Part shown: positions 46,530-54,548 of the stretch, in pieces | How the letters are laid out: every line of letters begins with the position of its first letter | Position numbering within the stretch: position 1 is the first letter of the stretch | Assembly (NCBI GenBank): GCA_036267135.1 | Contig: DATAWQ010000110.1 | Coordinates: 1 to 64,000, forward strand | Direction of reading: 5' to 3' | Origin: PALSA-505 sp036267135 | GTDB lineage: Bacteria; Actinomycetota; Actinomycetes; Streptosporangiales; Streptosporangiaceae | Length of the DNA: 64,000 nucleotides | Program-made: the position numbers and the translations under genes | Notes under the pieces: model-generated | Databases searched by the model: none | Seen by the model: the letters and a program-made list of their open reading frames with translations, nothing else | What the model was told of the DNA's origin: nothing

Positions 46530-46545
46530 GGCGGATATCGCGGAT

Positions 46546-47790
46546 ATGAAGGGCTTCGACGAGGAGGAGGTCGGCGGGCGCGGCGTATTCGTGCGCGCCG
46601 ACCTCAACGTGCCGCTGGACGGCACGCGGATCACCGACGACGGACGGGTGCGGGCCAGCCTGCCCACGATCACGAAGCTGGCCGATCGTGGCGCCAGGGT
46701 GATCGTCGGCGCCCACCTGGGCCGGCCCAAGGGCGACGGTTACCCGGAACGGGCCGCGGGCGGTCCCTCGCTCGAACCCGTGGCTGACCATCTGGCCAGG
46801 CTGCTCGGCCGACCGGTCAACTTCGCCGCCGACGTCGCCGGGCCGTCCGCCATGGCGGTGGCCGCGGGGCTTGCTGATGGTGACATCGCTCTCCTGGAGA
46901 ATGTGCGGTTCGAGCCGGCCGAGACCAGCAAGGACGATCAGGAGCGGGCCGGCCTGGCCAGCAGGCTCACCGCGCTCGCGGCCGGGGCGATGAGCCCGCA
47001 CGCGGCCAGCGCCGAGCCGCTGTACGTCGGCGACGGGTTCGGTGCGGTGCACCGCAAGCACGCCAGCGTGTACGACCTGCCGTTGATCCTGCCGCACGCC
47101 GCGGGCGGCTTGATCCTGGCCGAGGTCGAGGTGCTGCGCAGGCTGACCGACGATCCGGCCCGGCCGTACGTGCTCGTGCTCGGCGGCGCCAAGCCGTCGG
47201 ACAAGCTGGGCGTGATCGGCAACCTGCTCGGCCAGGTGGACCGGCTGATCATCGGCGGCGGCATGTCCTACACATTCCTGGCGGCGCAGGGCTACGAGGT
47301 CGGCAACTCGCTGCTCGAGGCCACTCAGATCCCGCACGTCTCCCGGTTGCTGGACGAGGCAGCCGATCGCGGCGTGGAGATCGTGCTGCCGGTCGACATC
47401 GTCGCGGCCACGCGCTTCGCCGCCGACGCCGAGCACGACGTGGTGCCGGCCGACGCGATCCCGGCCGACCGTGAGGGCGTGGACATGGGGCCGGCCACCC
47501 GGGCGCTGTTCGCGGACAAGCTGGCCGACGCCAAGACGGTGTTCTGGAACGGGCCGATGGGCGTCTTCGAGTTCCCGGCTTTCGCGGCGGGCACGCTGGC
47601 CGTGGCCAAGGCCATCAGCAACGTGGCCGGCCTGACCGTGGTCGGCGGCGGCGATTCGGCGGCCGCGGTCAGGCAGCTTGGCCTCAGCGAGTCGTCGTTC
47701 GGGCACATCTCGACCGGCGGCGGTGCGAGCCTGGAGTACCTGGAGGGCACCACCTTGCCCGGCCTGACCGCGCTGGAGGACCCCAGGTGA
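46546..47790 (+). CDS. pgk: Phosphoglycerate kinase
   Basis: A 414-residue kinase of glycolysis. N-domain motif VFVRADLNVPLDGTRITDDGR, substrate site GAHLGRPKGDGYPERA, hinge/nucleotide site VLGGAKPSDKLGVIGNLL and the glycine-rich GGGDSAAAVRQLG and FGHISTGGGASLEYLEG loops are all present. Start ATG 46546, 16 bases after gap, with only a weak purine-rich site. The stop overlaps the tpiA start by four bases. Confidence 0.96.
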   Translation: MKGFDEEEVGGRGVFVRADLNVPLDGTRITDDGRVRASLPTITKLADRGARVIVGAHLGRPKGDGYPERAAGGPSLEPVADHLARLLGRPVNFAADVAGPSAMAVAAGLADGDIALLENVRFEPAETSKDDQERAGLASRLTALAAGAMSPHAASAEPLYVGDGFGAVHRKHASVYDLPLILPHAAGGLILAEVEVLRRLTDDPARPYVLVLGGAKPSDKLGVIGNLLGQVDRLIIGGGMSYTFLAAQGYEVGNSLLEATQIPHVSRLLDEAADRGVEIVLPVDIVAATRFAADAEHDVVPADAIPADREGVDMGPATRALFADKLADAKTVFWNGPMGVFEFPAFAAGTLAVAKAISNVAGLTVVGGGDSAAAVRQLGLSESSFGHISTGGGASLEYLEGTTLPGLTALEDPR

Positions 47791-48599
47791 CCGGGCGGGG
47801 CACCCGGCAGCCGCTGATCGCCGGGAACTGGAAAATGAACGGCAATCACTTCGAGGCGCTCGCGCTGGTGCAGAAGCTGGCGTTCACGCTGAACGACAAG
47901 GACTTCGCCGCCACCGACGTCGCGGTGCTGCCGCCGTTCACCTCGCTGCGCAGCGTGCAAACGCTGATCTTCGGGGACAAGCTGCGCATCGTCTATGGCG
48001 CGCAGGATGTGTCGCCGCGCGCGAACGGCGCCTATACCGGTGACATCTCCGCCACCATGCTGACCAAGCTGGGCTGCACGTACGTGCTGGCCGGCCATTC
48101 CGAGCGGCGCCAGCACCACGGCGAGGACGACGCGCTGGTCAACGCGAAGGTGAAGGTCATCGTCGGCGCCGAAATGGTGCCGATCCTCTGCGTGGGCGAG
48201 ACACTCGAAATCCGCCAGGAAGGCCGTCACATCGAGCACGTCACCGGGCAGCTCGACGGCGGCCTGGCCGGCCTGGCCGCCGAGCAGGTGGCGGGCCTGG
48301 TGGTCGCCTACGAACCAGTCTGGGCGATCGGCACCGGCGAGGTGGCCACGCCCGAAGACGCGCAGGAAGTGTGCGCGGCGATCCGGGCCAGGATTTCCGG
48401 CACCCACACGGGCGAGATAGCCGCGGCCGTGCGTATCCTGTATGGCGGATCGGTGAAGGCGAATAACATCGCCGCGATCATGGACCAAAAGGACATCGAC
48501 GGCGCATTGGTTGGCGGCGCGAGCCTGGATGCCGGTGAATTCGCCAGGATCTGCCGGTATCGTGAGATCCAGCAGCCCCGCGTGTCGCAGCGCGGGTAG
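47787..48599 (+). CDS. tpiA: Triose-phosphate isomerase
   Basis: A 270-residue TIM barrel (GTG start overlapping pgk). Catalytic residues are in AGNWKMN (Asn, Lys), LAGHSERRQHHGE (His) and VVAYEPVWAIGTGEVATPE (Glu and loop 6). The phosphate clamp LYGGSVKANNIAAIM is near the end. Confidence 0.96.
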   Translation: MTGRGTRQPLIAGNWKMNGNHFEALALVQKLAFTLNDKDFAATDVAVLPPFTSLRSVQTLIFGDKLRIVYGAQDVSPRANGAYTGDISATMLTKLGCTYVLAGHSERRQHHGEDDALVNAKVKVIVGAEMVPILCVGETLEIRQEGRHIEHVTGQLDGGLAGLAAEQVAGLVVAYEPVWAIGTGEVATPEDAQEVCAAIRARISGTHTGEIAAAVRILYGGSVKANNIAAIMDQKDIDGALVGGASLDAGEFARICRYREIQQPRVSQRG

Positions 48600-48617
48600 A
48601 GAGGACTAGAGGCAGCA

Positions 48618-48845
48618 ATGACCATCGGGATCTCGATCGTCCTGATCATCACGAGCATCCTCATGCTTGTGCTCGTGCTGCTGCACAAGGGCAAGGGCGG
48701 CGGCCTGTCCGACCTGTTCGGTGGGGGCGTCACGTCTTCGCTCGGCTCATCTTCTGTGGTTGAGCGAAACCTGGACCGTCTGACGATCTTCACAGGCATA
48801 ATCTGGTTTGTCTGCATCGTCGCCCTAGGCATCATCCACAGGTAG
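48618..48845 (+). CDS. secG: Protein translocase subunit SecG
   Basis: A 75-residue two-helix membrane protein (ISIVLIITSILMLVLVLLHKGKGGGLSDLF, then LDRLTIFTGIIWFVCIVALGII). The Gly-rich FGGG...SSLGSS loop between helices is typical of SecG. It assists SecYEA translocation. It starts 18 bases after tpiA and follows the usual actinobacterial order. Confidence 0.95.
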   Translation: MTIGISIVLIITSILMLVLVLLHKGKGGGLSDLFGGGVTSSLGSSSVVERNLDRLTIFTGIIWFVCIVALGIIHR

Positions 48846-48885
48846 CGAGCGCCGCGGCACCGGCGAAGACAGACACTCGCGTTTC

Positions 48886-48908
48886 CCCCGCACCGGTACG
48901 AGGCGGGG
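48886..48908 (+). terminator. Hairpin between secG and rbpA
   Basis: CCCCGC and GCGGGG (6-base perfect arms, 11-base loop) are followed by TTAA. It may end the glycolytic transcript. Confidence 0.5.
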
Positions 48909-48954
48909 TTAAGCACGGGGCGGGAAAGAAACCCACCGAGGCAAGGGGTAATCC

Positions 48955-49290
48955 GTGAGCAGTGGCAACGCCATCCGCGGCAGCAGGGTGGGCGCTGGGC
49001 CGATGGGCGAGGCCGAGCGGGGCGAGTCCGCGCCGCGGGTCTGGGTGTCTTTCTGGTGCTCCAACAAGCACGAGACGCGGCCGAGTTTCGCCACCGACGC
49101 CGCCGTGCCCGAGATCTGGGAGTGCCCGCGCTGCGGTTTCCCCGCAGGCCAGGACGAGCAGAACCCTCCGGCGCCGCCGCGCGTCGAGCCGTACAAGACC
49201 CACTTGGCCTACGTCAAGGAGCGCCGCAGCGACGCCGACGGCGCCGCGATACTCGAAGAGGCCCTCAGCCGCCTGCGCCAGAGCGGCTGA
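48955..49290 (+). CDS. rbpA: RNA polymerase-binding protein RbpA
   Basis: A 111-residue actinobacterial transcription factor that binds the sigma-A subunit and core RNA polymerase and helps open promoters. The core motif WVSFWCSNKHETRPSFATDAAVP, the zinc-site pair CPRCGFPAGQD and the C-terminal sigma-interacting helix KTHLAYVKERRSDADG are present. GTG 48955 follows AAGGGG. Its presence fixes the phylum. Confidence 0.97.
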   Translation: MSSGNAIRGSRVGAGPMGEAERGESAPRVWVSFWCSNKHETRPSFATDAAVPEIWECPRCGFPAGQDEQNPPAPPRVEPYKTHLAYVKERRSDADGAAILEEALSRLRQSG

Positions 49291-49310
49291 CCCGCCCCTG
49301 ACTGTGGGGG

Positions 49311-50147
49311 CTAGCCGACCGGATAGATGATCATCTCGGGCAGGACGTAGCGGCCTGGTTTCAGGTCGTGGCCGCGCATCGTGTCCTGGAGTTGCCGCAG
49401 GTGACCCGGTGTGAGCTGCAGCGGCGGCTCGTCCGGCTGGTAGGTCCAGCCGACCGGGTAGTCCTGGCCCGCCGTGGTCGACATCTCGATGTGGCAGCCG
49501 AGCACGTGGCTGACGGGATGCTCCGAGCACCAGTCGACCAGCCGGTCGATGGACGTCACGAAGGCGTCCCAGTCGAACACGTACAGGCGCCCAGGGTAGA
49601 CGGTGTCACCGCTGAACAAGATCTGCGTATCCCGGTCGTAGTAGCTGACCGCCGCCACGTGGTGCCCCGGTGTGGCCAGGCCGTCGAGCACCCGGCCGCC
49701 CAGGTCGAGCTGAGCCACCATCGCGGGGTCGCGGTCGAACCCGAAGAACGGCCACGCCTCGTCCTTCTTCGCGCCGACGACGACGGTGCCCGGCCGGCCG
49801 GTGAACTGCCCGTCCGCCGCGACGTGGTCGCCATGCGAATGCGTGTGCAGCACGAGCAGCTGGTAGTCATCGTCGTGGCGATGCCCGGCCCGCCAGGCCG
49901 ACATGATCGAGTCCACCGTGGCGCGCAGCGGGAAGTACTCCGGGTTCGCGGTGGCCCCGGTGTCCAGCAGGACGGCCCGGGACGCGCCGAACAACAGGAA
50001 CATGAACGGTGCCTCGTAGTGCACGGCCATGTTCTGGCGCAGCACGTAGGTGTGCTCGTCGTAGGCGTGCACCTGGATATCCGGATCGGTGTTGTACTTA
50101 GGCGCGTCCGACCCGTGAATCCAGGCGACGTCCAGATTCCCGGCCAC
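49311..50147 (-). CDS. Metallo-beta-lactamase fold hydrolase
   Basis: A 278-residue protein. The metal-binding motif is HTHSHGDHVAADGQF, with further ligands in LATPGHHVAAVSYYD, FSGDTVYPG and CHIEMST. This is the MBL-fold binuclear zinc site of glyoxalase II and quorum-lactonase relatives. No substrate can be named. GTG start at 50147, facing the beta-helix gene across a 75-base gap. Confidence 0.85.
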   Translation of the reverse strand: MAGNLDVAWIHGSDAPKYNTDPDIQVHAYDEHTYVLRQNMAVHYEAPFMFLLFGASRAVLLDTGATANPEYFPLRATVDSIMSAWRAGHRHDDDYQLLVLHTHSHGDHVAADGQFTGRPGTVVVGAKKDEAWPFFGFDRDPAMVAQLDLGGRVLDGLATPGHHVAAVSYYDRDTQILFSGDTVYPGRLYVFDWDAFVTSIDRLVDWCSEHPVSHVLGCHIEMSTTAGQDYPVGWTYQPDEPPLQLTPGHLRQLQDTMRGHDLKPGRYVLPEMIIYPVG

Positions 50148-50222
50148 ATCCGGACCCTAGCGCCAAGTGATCAACGTGCGTAAGGTGCGGGTGGAAATCA
50201 GCCACCAGAAAGGGGGCCCGGC

Positions 50223-51845
50223 ATGAGAAATAGCAAAAGCCGCCTCAAGGGCCGGATAACGACGTTCACAGCGGTGATCCTCGCCACGGGGACCCTGGCC
50301 GCTTTAACGGCATCGCACGGTGCCCAGGCGGCGACCGGCAGCGGCAAGGTGCTGCTGGTGGGCTCGTTCGACGGGAAGGCTGGCCAGTACCGCACGATCC
50401 AGTCCGCGGTGAACGCGGCCAAGCCCGGTGACTGGATCCTGATCGGCCCCGGCGACTACCACGAGATCGCCGACGAGACCGGCCAGCACGGCAGCTTCGG
50501 CGACGGGCAGATGGGCGGGGTGTACATCACCAAGTCCGGCCTCACGCTGCGCGGCATGAACCGCAGTTCGGTCATCGTGGACGGCACCAACCCGGGCTCG
50601 GCGGCGTGCAGCAAGGCGCCGGGCGCGCAGAACTACGGCGTGAAAACCCCGACCGGGGCGGCGGAGGGGCGCAACGGGATCCTGGTCTGGAAGGCGGACG
50701 ACGTCAGTGTCGAGAACCTGACGGTCTGCAACTTCCTGGCCGGCCAGGGCGCGTCGGGCAACGAGGTCTGGTGGAACGGCGGCGACGAGTCCGGCAAGAT
50801 CGGCGAGTCCGGCTACTGGGGCAGCTACCTGACCGCCACCTCGACGTTCGTCAAGGACGAGACCACCGCCGCCCAGTACGGCGTCTTCGCCAGCAACTCC
50901 GCGGGCCCGGCGAGCTGGAACCAGCTCTACGCCAGCAACATGAACGACTCGGGCACGTACGTGGGCGCCTGCCACCAGCGGTGCGACATCGTCATGGACC
51001 ACATGTGGATGGAGAACAACGCGCTCGGCTACTCGGGCACCAACTCCGGCGGCACCGTCGTCATCGAGAACTCACAGTTCGACGACAACCAGGACGGCCT
51101 GGACACCAACACCCAGGTCATCGGCGACCCACCAGCCCCGCAGAACGGCCAGTGCCCGAACGGCGGAACCAGCCCGATCACTCACACCGCCTCGTGCTGG
51201 GTGGTCATTCACAACTACCTCCACAACAACAACAACGCCAAGGCCCCGGCCTACGGCAGCGCGGCGGCCGGACCGGTCGGCACCGGCATGACGATCTCAG
51301 GCGGCCGCTTCGACACCGTGATGGACAACACGGTCGAGAACAACGGCGCCTGGGGCATCCTGTTCGTCCCCTACGCCCAGCAGGGCAAGCCCAGCCTGCA
51401 CCAGACCTGCACGGGTGCGGGCGGCCATAAGATCCCTGTCTTCGGCTGCGTGCTCGACCCCGAGGGCGACGCCCTGCTGGACAACACGTTCAGCCACAAT
51501 GGCTACTTCGGGAACCCGAGCAACTCCGACTTCGGCCAGATCACACTGTTCGGCGGTGAGCCGCAGAACTGCTTCCGCGGCAACGACGCCCCCGACGGCA
51601 GCGCGCCGGCCAACCTGGAGAAGATCCAGAGCAAGTGCGACGTCACCACCAAGGCGGGCAACGCCGGCGGTCAGCTGTTCCCGCAGGTGCTCTGCGACAC
51701 CGGCCTGGCCGCCTGCCCGCCGGGGGCCACGTACCCGACGCCGAACGGCACGGTCGTGCTGAAGCCGCTGCCCATCGGGCTGCCGACCATGCCCAATCCG
51801 TGCGCGGGCGTCCCGGCCAACCCCTGGTGCCCCAGGGAGGGATAA
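50223..51845 (+). CDS. Secreted right-handed parallel beta-helix protein
   Basis: A 540-residue exported protein, ATG after AAAGGGGGC. The signal peptide is about residues 1-38 (LKGRITTFTAVILATGTLAALTA, cleavage near AQAATG). Residues 45-330 repeat YRTIQSAVNAAKPGDWILIGPGDY-like and DGLDTNTQ/NNALGYSG-like turns typical of pectate-lyase or NosD-type beta-helices. VENLTVCNF and TVVIENSQFDDNQD are rungs, and six or more cysteines may form disulfides (ACHQRCD, NGQCPNGG). It could be a polysaccharide lyase or a structural surface protein; catalytic residues are not certain. Its 3' third is overlapped antisense by the methyltransferase reading frame. Confidence 0.8.
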   Translation: MRNSKSRLKGRITTFTAVILATGTLAALTASHGAQAATGSGKVLLVGSFDGKAGQYRTIQSAVNAAKPGDWILIGPGDYHEIADETGQHGSFGDGQMGGVYITKSGLTLRGMNRSSVIVDGTNPGSAACSKAPGAQNYGVKTPTGAAEGRNGILVWKADDVSVENLTVCNFLAGQGASGNEVWWNGGDESGKIGESGYWGSYLTATSTFVKDETTAAQYGVFASNSAGPASWNQLYASNMNDSGTYVGACHQRCDIVMDHMWMENNALGYSGTNSGGTVVIENSQFDDNQDGLDTNTQVIGDPPAPQNGQCPNGGTSPITHTASCWVVIHNYLHNNNNAKAPAYGSAAAGPVGTGMTISGGRFDTVMDNTVENNGAWGILFVPYAQQGKPSLHQTCTGAGGHKIPVFGCVLDPEGDALLDNTFSHNGYFGNPSNSDFGQITLFGGEPQNCFRGNDAPDGSAPANLEKIQSKCDVTTKAGNAGGQLFPQVLCDTGLAACPPGATYPTPNGTVVLKPLPIGLPTMPNPCAGVPANPWCPREG

Positions 51846-52505
51846 CGCGGCAGCCGGACCGGATCTGGCCGCGCCCAGGATGCGCGACCCGACGACGTAA
51901 AGCCGGGTGCCTGGTGGAAACACCAGGCCCCGGCAGGCGGTGACGGTGAAGCCGGCGTCCCTGATCGCGGCGAGCGTGTCACGGTTGGGGTGGCAGCCAC
52001 CCATCATCCGGGGCCAGACCAGGTCCGCCGCGTCCTGGAGCCGGCCAAGCAGTGGGTCCCGGGAGCGGACGTGCTCGTAGAAGCGCAGTTCGCCCCCGGG
52101 CCGCAGCACCCGCCTGAACTCGGCCAGCACCGTCGCCGGATCGTCTACCGAGCACAGCACGCCGGAGACGGCCACCGCGTCCACGGACCCGTCCGCGGCC
52201 GGCAGCTTCTCGGCGGCGCCCTCGACCACGCGGACCGGCACCCGGGCCTGCCGGGCCGCACGCTCGGCCTGCCCCCTCAGGTAGTCGCCCGGCTCGACCG
52301 CGAGCAGTTCGGTAACCGTGGCCGGGTAGTGCGCGAAGCTCACCCCGCTGCCCGCACCAACCTCGATCACCACCCCGGCCAGCCCGGCCAGGTGCTCGTC
52401 GCGCAGTTCCCCCTGGCCGATCCGCTCGTTCCTGGCCGCCCGCCAGGCCATGAACCGGGCGAACACCGGATGCTGGACGAAGCTCACGAGTTGCCTTTCA
52501 GTCAT
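51297..52505 (-). CDS. Class I SAM methyltransferase with long antisense C-terminal extension
   Basis: A methyltransferase core of about 215 residues: ARFMAWRAARNERIG, SAM loop VVIEVGAGSGVSFAHYP, LLAVEPGDYLRGQAER, EGAAEKLPAADGSVDAVAVSG and LRPGGELRFYEHVRS. It is UbiE/METTL7-like. The core should end near 51860 (RILGAARSG). No stop follows, and the frame continues 550 bases into the antisense strand of the beta-helix gene, adding about 185 residues of low-complexity Arg/Ala/Gly sequence that look non-native. Either the natural stop has been lost or a frameshift lies near 51850-51890. ATG 52505 overlaps the stop of the upstream synthetase gene by 8 bases, so the two are coupled. Confidence 0.65.
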   Translation of the reverse strand: MTERQLVSFVQHPVFARFMAWRAARNERIGQGELRDEHLAGLAGVVIEVGAGSGVSFAHYPATVTELLAVEPGDYLRGQAERAARQARVPVRVVEGAAEKLPAADGSVDAVAVSGVLCSVDDPATVLAEFRRVLRPGGELRFYEHVRSRDPLLGRLQDAADLVWPRMMGGCHPNRDTLAAIRDAGFTVTACRGLVFPPGTRLYVVGSRILGAARSGPAAALSLPGAPGVGRDARARIGHGRQPDGQRLQHDRAVRRRVRGPRRAGGQAGVAEHLREQLTAGVARLGGDVALALDLLQVGRRAAVGGVVAAEAVLRLTAEQCDLAEVGVARVPEVAIVAERVVQQGVALGVEHAAEDRDLMAARTRAGLVQAGLALLGVGDEQDAPGAVVLDRVVHHGVEAAA

Positions 52506-53649
52506 CAGCGCCGGCCGTGGACCACTGCCGCACCGAACCCTGGTGTATCGCGGCGTAGACCCGGTCCCGAAGCACGTTCGCTTCCCGGTCGGTCAGCGTC
52601 CGGTCCAGACCGCGCAGCACCACCCGCACCAGCAGGTTGTCCTGATCGGGCCGGGCGCCCAGCCGGGTCAGGGCCTGGGCGGGCAGTTCGGCGCAGGGTG
52701 TGCGGGTCACGATCCGGACCGACTCGACGCAGGCCACTGCCTCTCCACCCGCCTCCCCAACCCCGCTCAGTGCCTCGCGCACCCGGTCGCCCAGATCCTC
52801 GGCCAGGTCCCCGGCGGCCACGGCCACCGACAGATCCCTGGTCACCGGCGGCCTGGTAGACACAGCGGTGTACGGGGCGAGGTCGTGCATCTGGGCGGTC
52901 ACCCGAGGATCCGCCGAGCGCAGCAGCCTGATGTCGGGCACTTCCTTCCTCAGCATCAGCAGCCGGTCCAGGCCGACGCCCAGGGCCAGCCCGCTGCACG
53001 AAGCCTCCAGACCGGCCCGCCGCAGAACGCCAGGGTCGGCCAGGCCGCACTCGCCGATCTCCATCCACTCCCCGTCGCGCCGGACGTCGACCTGCAGCCC
53101 GCCGCGCGTGTAGGGGTGCACGCGTTCGATCAGCCGGTACGGCGCGCCGGGCAGGAGTTCGCCGAGCAGGACCTCGATCATCTCCGCCAGGTCGGCGGCG
53201 GTCAGTGCCGGTGACCGCCGGGACACCCGCCACAAGTCGGCCTGATGCGGCGCGCCGGTGTGAATCCGGTCGATCGTGTCCCGCCGGTAGGAGATAGCGG
53301 GACACACCAGCAGCACATCGTCGGCGGGCTCCGCGGCCAGGCGCCGCAGCGCACCCGGGATCAGCGCGGTGGCGTGACTGCGCAGCATCCACCCGGGGGC
53401 GACGTAGCGGGAGTAGCGGGCCTCCCTGGTGACGTCGGCCGGGTCATAGCCGAGCAGATCGTAGTTGTCGGCGACCGGCACGATCCGCTCGCCGCGCCGC
53501 CAGCGCACCGGGCAGCCCCAGCGGCGGGCCAGGGCCCCGACGGCCCGGTCGAGCAGAATCTGGATGGCGTGCGGCCCGGCGTCGGGATCGCTTAGATCCC
53601 GGACGGCCAGGTCACGGGCGAGTTGTTCGGGGGAAAGCAGAACAGGCAT
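52498..53649 (-). CDS. srmL: Orphan PheRS-alpha-like class II synthetase with FDX-ACB domain
   Basis: A 383-residue protein built like the monomeric mitochondrial PheRS: class II catalytic core (about 40-260) plus ferredoxin-fold anticodon-binding (FDX-ACB) domain (about 268-372, PPVTRDLSVAV and RGLDRTLTDREANVLRDRV). Motif 2 region is WMLRSHATAL and SYRRDTIDRIH, motif 3 is GVGLDRLLML. The amino-acid pocket is altered: true PheRS has G-F-A-F-G, this protein has G-L-A-L-G (L221, L223). It is therefore unlikely to charge Phe. From memory, NCBI calls such proteins 'PheS-related mystery ligase SrmL'; the symbol follows that recollection. It lacks the PheRS coiled-coil N-domain. It is coupled to the methyltransferase and preceded by a structured leader. 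Confidence 0.72.
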   Translation of the reverse strand: MPVLLSPEQLARDLAVRDLSDPDAGPHAIQILLDRAVGALARRWGCPVRWRRGERIVPVADNYDLLGYDPADVTREARYSRYVAPGWMLRSHATALIPGALRRLAAEPADDVLLVCPAISYRRDTIDRIHTGAPHQADLWRVSRRSPALTAADLAEMIEVLLGELLPGAPYRLIERVHPYTRGGLQVDVRRDGEWMEIGECGLADPGVLRRAGLEASCSGLALGVGLDRLLMLRKEVPDIRLLRSADPRVTAQMHDLAPYTAVSTRPPVTRDLSVAVAAGDLAEDLGDRVREALSGVGEAGGEAVACVESVRIVTRTPCAELPAQALTRLGARPDQDNLLVRVVLRGLDRTLTDREANVLRDRVYAAIHQGSVRQWSTAGADD

Positions 53650-53724
53650 GACAGGCTCCAGTTTGGGTCGGGCGGGCGGATACCTGGGGATCCCTGATCC
53701 GCGGGCCCGGCCGCCTGGAACCGG

Positions 53725-53875
53725 TCAGCGGTGGAAAACGACCGCGCGACAAGACCCGGCTCCTGGTCGCCCCGAACGGGACCAGGGCCTGGTAAATCGC
53801 TGACCCACTGTCAGCTGGCGGAGCGTCACCGTGGCCATAACCGCAGGATAACCACGAGGCGGCTCGGTCCGTCAA
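53725..53875 (-). promoter_or_regulatory. Promoter and structured leader of the synthetase operon
   Basis: On the minus strand TTGACG (53875-53870) and TATCCT (53850-53845) are spaced by 19 bases. The transcript would then contain a hairpin, CCTGGTC/GACCAGG (arms 53786-53780 and 53768-53762 on the minus strand) with an 11-base loop, and a possible 37-codon leader frame (ATG 53838 to TGA 53725). The long (about 190-base) leader with a hairpin is unusual for a gene of this class and hints at attenuation. No T-box signature was found. Confidence 0.4.
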
Positions 53876-53928
53876 CACCTTTGCCGCCCGGGCCCGGGTG
53901 TTGGCGCCCAGCCCACTACGATGATCCG

Positions 53929-54543
53929 GTGCCGAAGCGAGCCGTTGACTTTCACGTGCACCTGCCCACCCCGGACTGGCTGGACGTCAGCATGGCCGGT
54001 TACGTCGAGGCCGCCGAGGCCTACTTCCGCGGGACCGTGCAGCGGCAGTCCCTGGCCGAGCTGGCCGGCAGGTACCGCGGCCTGGACGTCATCGCCGTCC
54101 TGCTGGCCTGGCACGCGGAGACCGCGACCGGGCGCCCCCGGTTCCATCCGTCGCTGCAGGCCTTCGCCCCCGACGACCCCACCTACGACCCCATCTTCGC
54201 CGCCTGCGAAGAACACGGCCTGCTCGCCTTGTTCCACACCGGGACCAGCGGGATCGGCGCCCGCCAGCCCGGCGGTCAGGGTATCAGGATCGACTTCGCG
54301 CACCCGCTGAAGCTGGACGCGGTCGCGGCCGCCCACCCCGGCTGGTCGCCGCGGCGGATACCGGCCGAAGTGATCCGCGAGCTGAGCGGCCGCCTGTCCG
54401 GGCAGTTCGTCTGGGGCAGCGACTTCCCGTTCATCACGCCCGAGCGCTGCCTGGCCGAGCTGGACGGCCTGGACCTGCCCGGCGACGTTATTGACCGGGT
54501 GCTGCGCGAGAACGCGACCCGCATACTCGGGCTGGAGGACTGA
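53929..54543 (+). CDS. Amidohydrolase-like protein with two internal deletions
   Basis: A 204-residue protein from GTG 53929. It resembles Amidohydro_2 (ACMSD-like) enzymes but these are normally about 280-290 residues. Kept are the first metal-binding HxH (DFHVHLP), a histidine in LALFHTGTSG and the aspartate in WGSDFPFITPER. About 50 residues are missing after ETATGRP and roughly 30 more between AAHP and GWSPRR, both in frame. The fold would lose barrel strands, so activity is doubtful. It precedes pepE by 5 bases and could be coexpressed. It may be a decaying gene. Confidence 0.65.
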   Translation: MPKRAVDFHVHLPTPDWLDVSMAGYVEAAEAYFRGTVQRQSLAELAGRYRGLDVIAVLLAWHAETATGRPRFHPSLQAFAPDDPTYDPIFAACEEHGLLALFHTGTSGIGARQPGGQGIRIDFAHPLKLDAVAAAHPGWSPRRIPAEVIRELSGRLSGQFVWGSDFPFITPERCLAELDGLDLPGDVIDRVLRENATRILGLED

Positions 54544-54548
54544 TCCGC

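Noticed and set aside
52498..53649. Pyrrolysyl-tRNA synthetase
   Set aside because: The protein carries an FDX-ACB domain and PheRS-like motif 3 and lacks the PylS N-terminal tRNA-binding region; no pylT-like tRNA or pylBCD genes are seen.
53762..53786. tRNA-like T-arm in the synthetase leader (CCCGTTCGGGG)
   Set aside because: The GTTCG loop resembles a T-loop, but no acceptor, D or anticodon arm can be folded around it.
53650..53928. T-box riboswitch ahead of the PheRS-like gene
   Set aside because: No conserved T-box sequence (the AGGGTGG-NACCGCG pattern or its complement) is present on the relevant strand.
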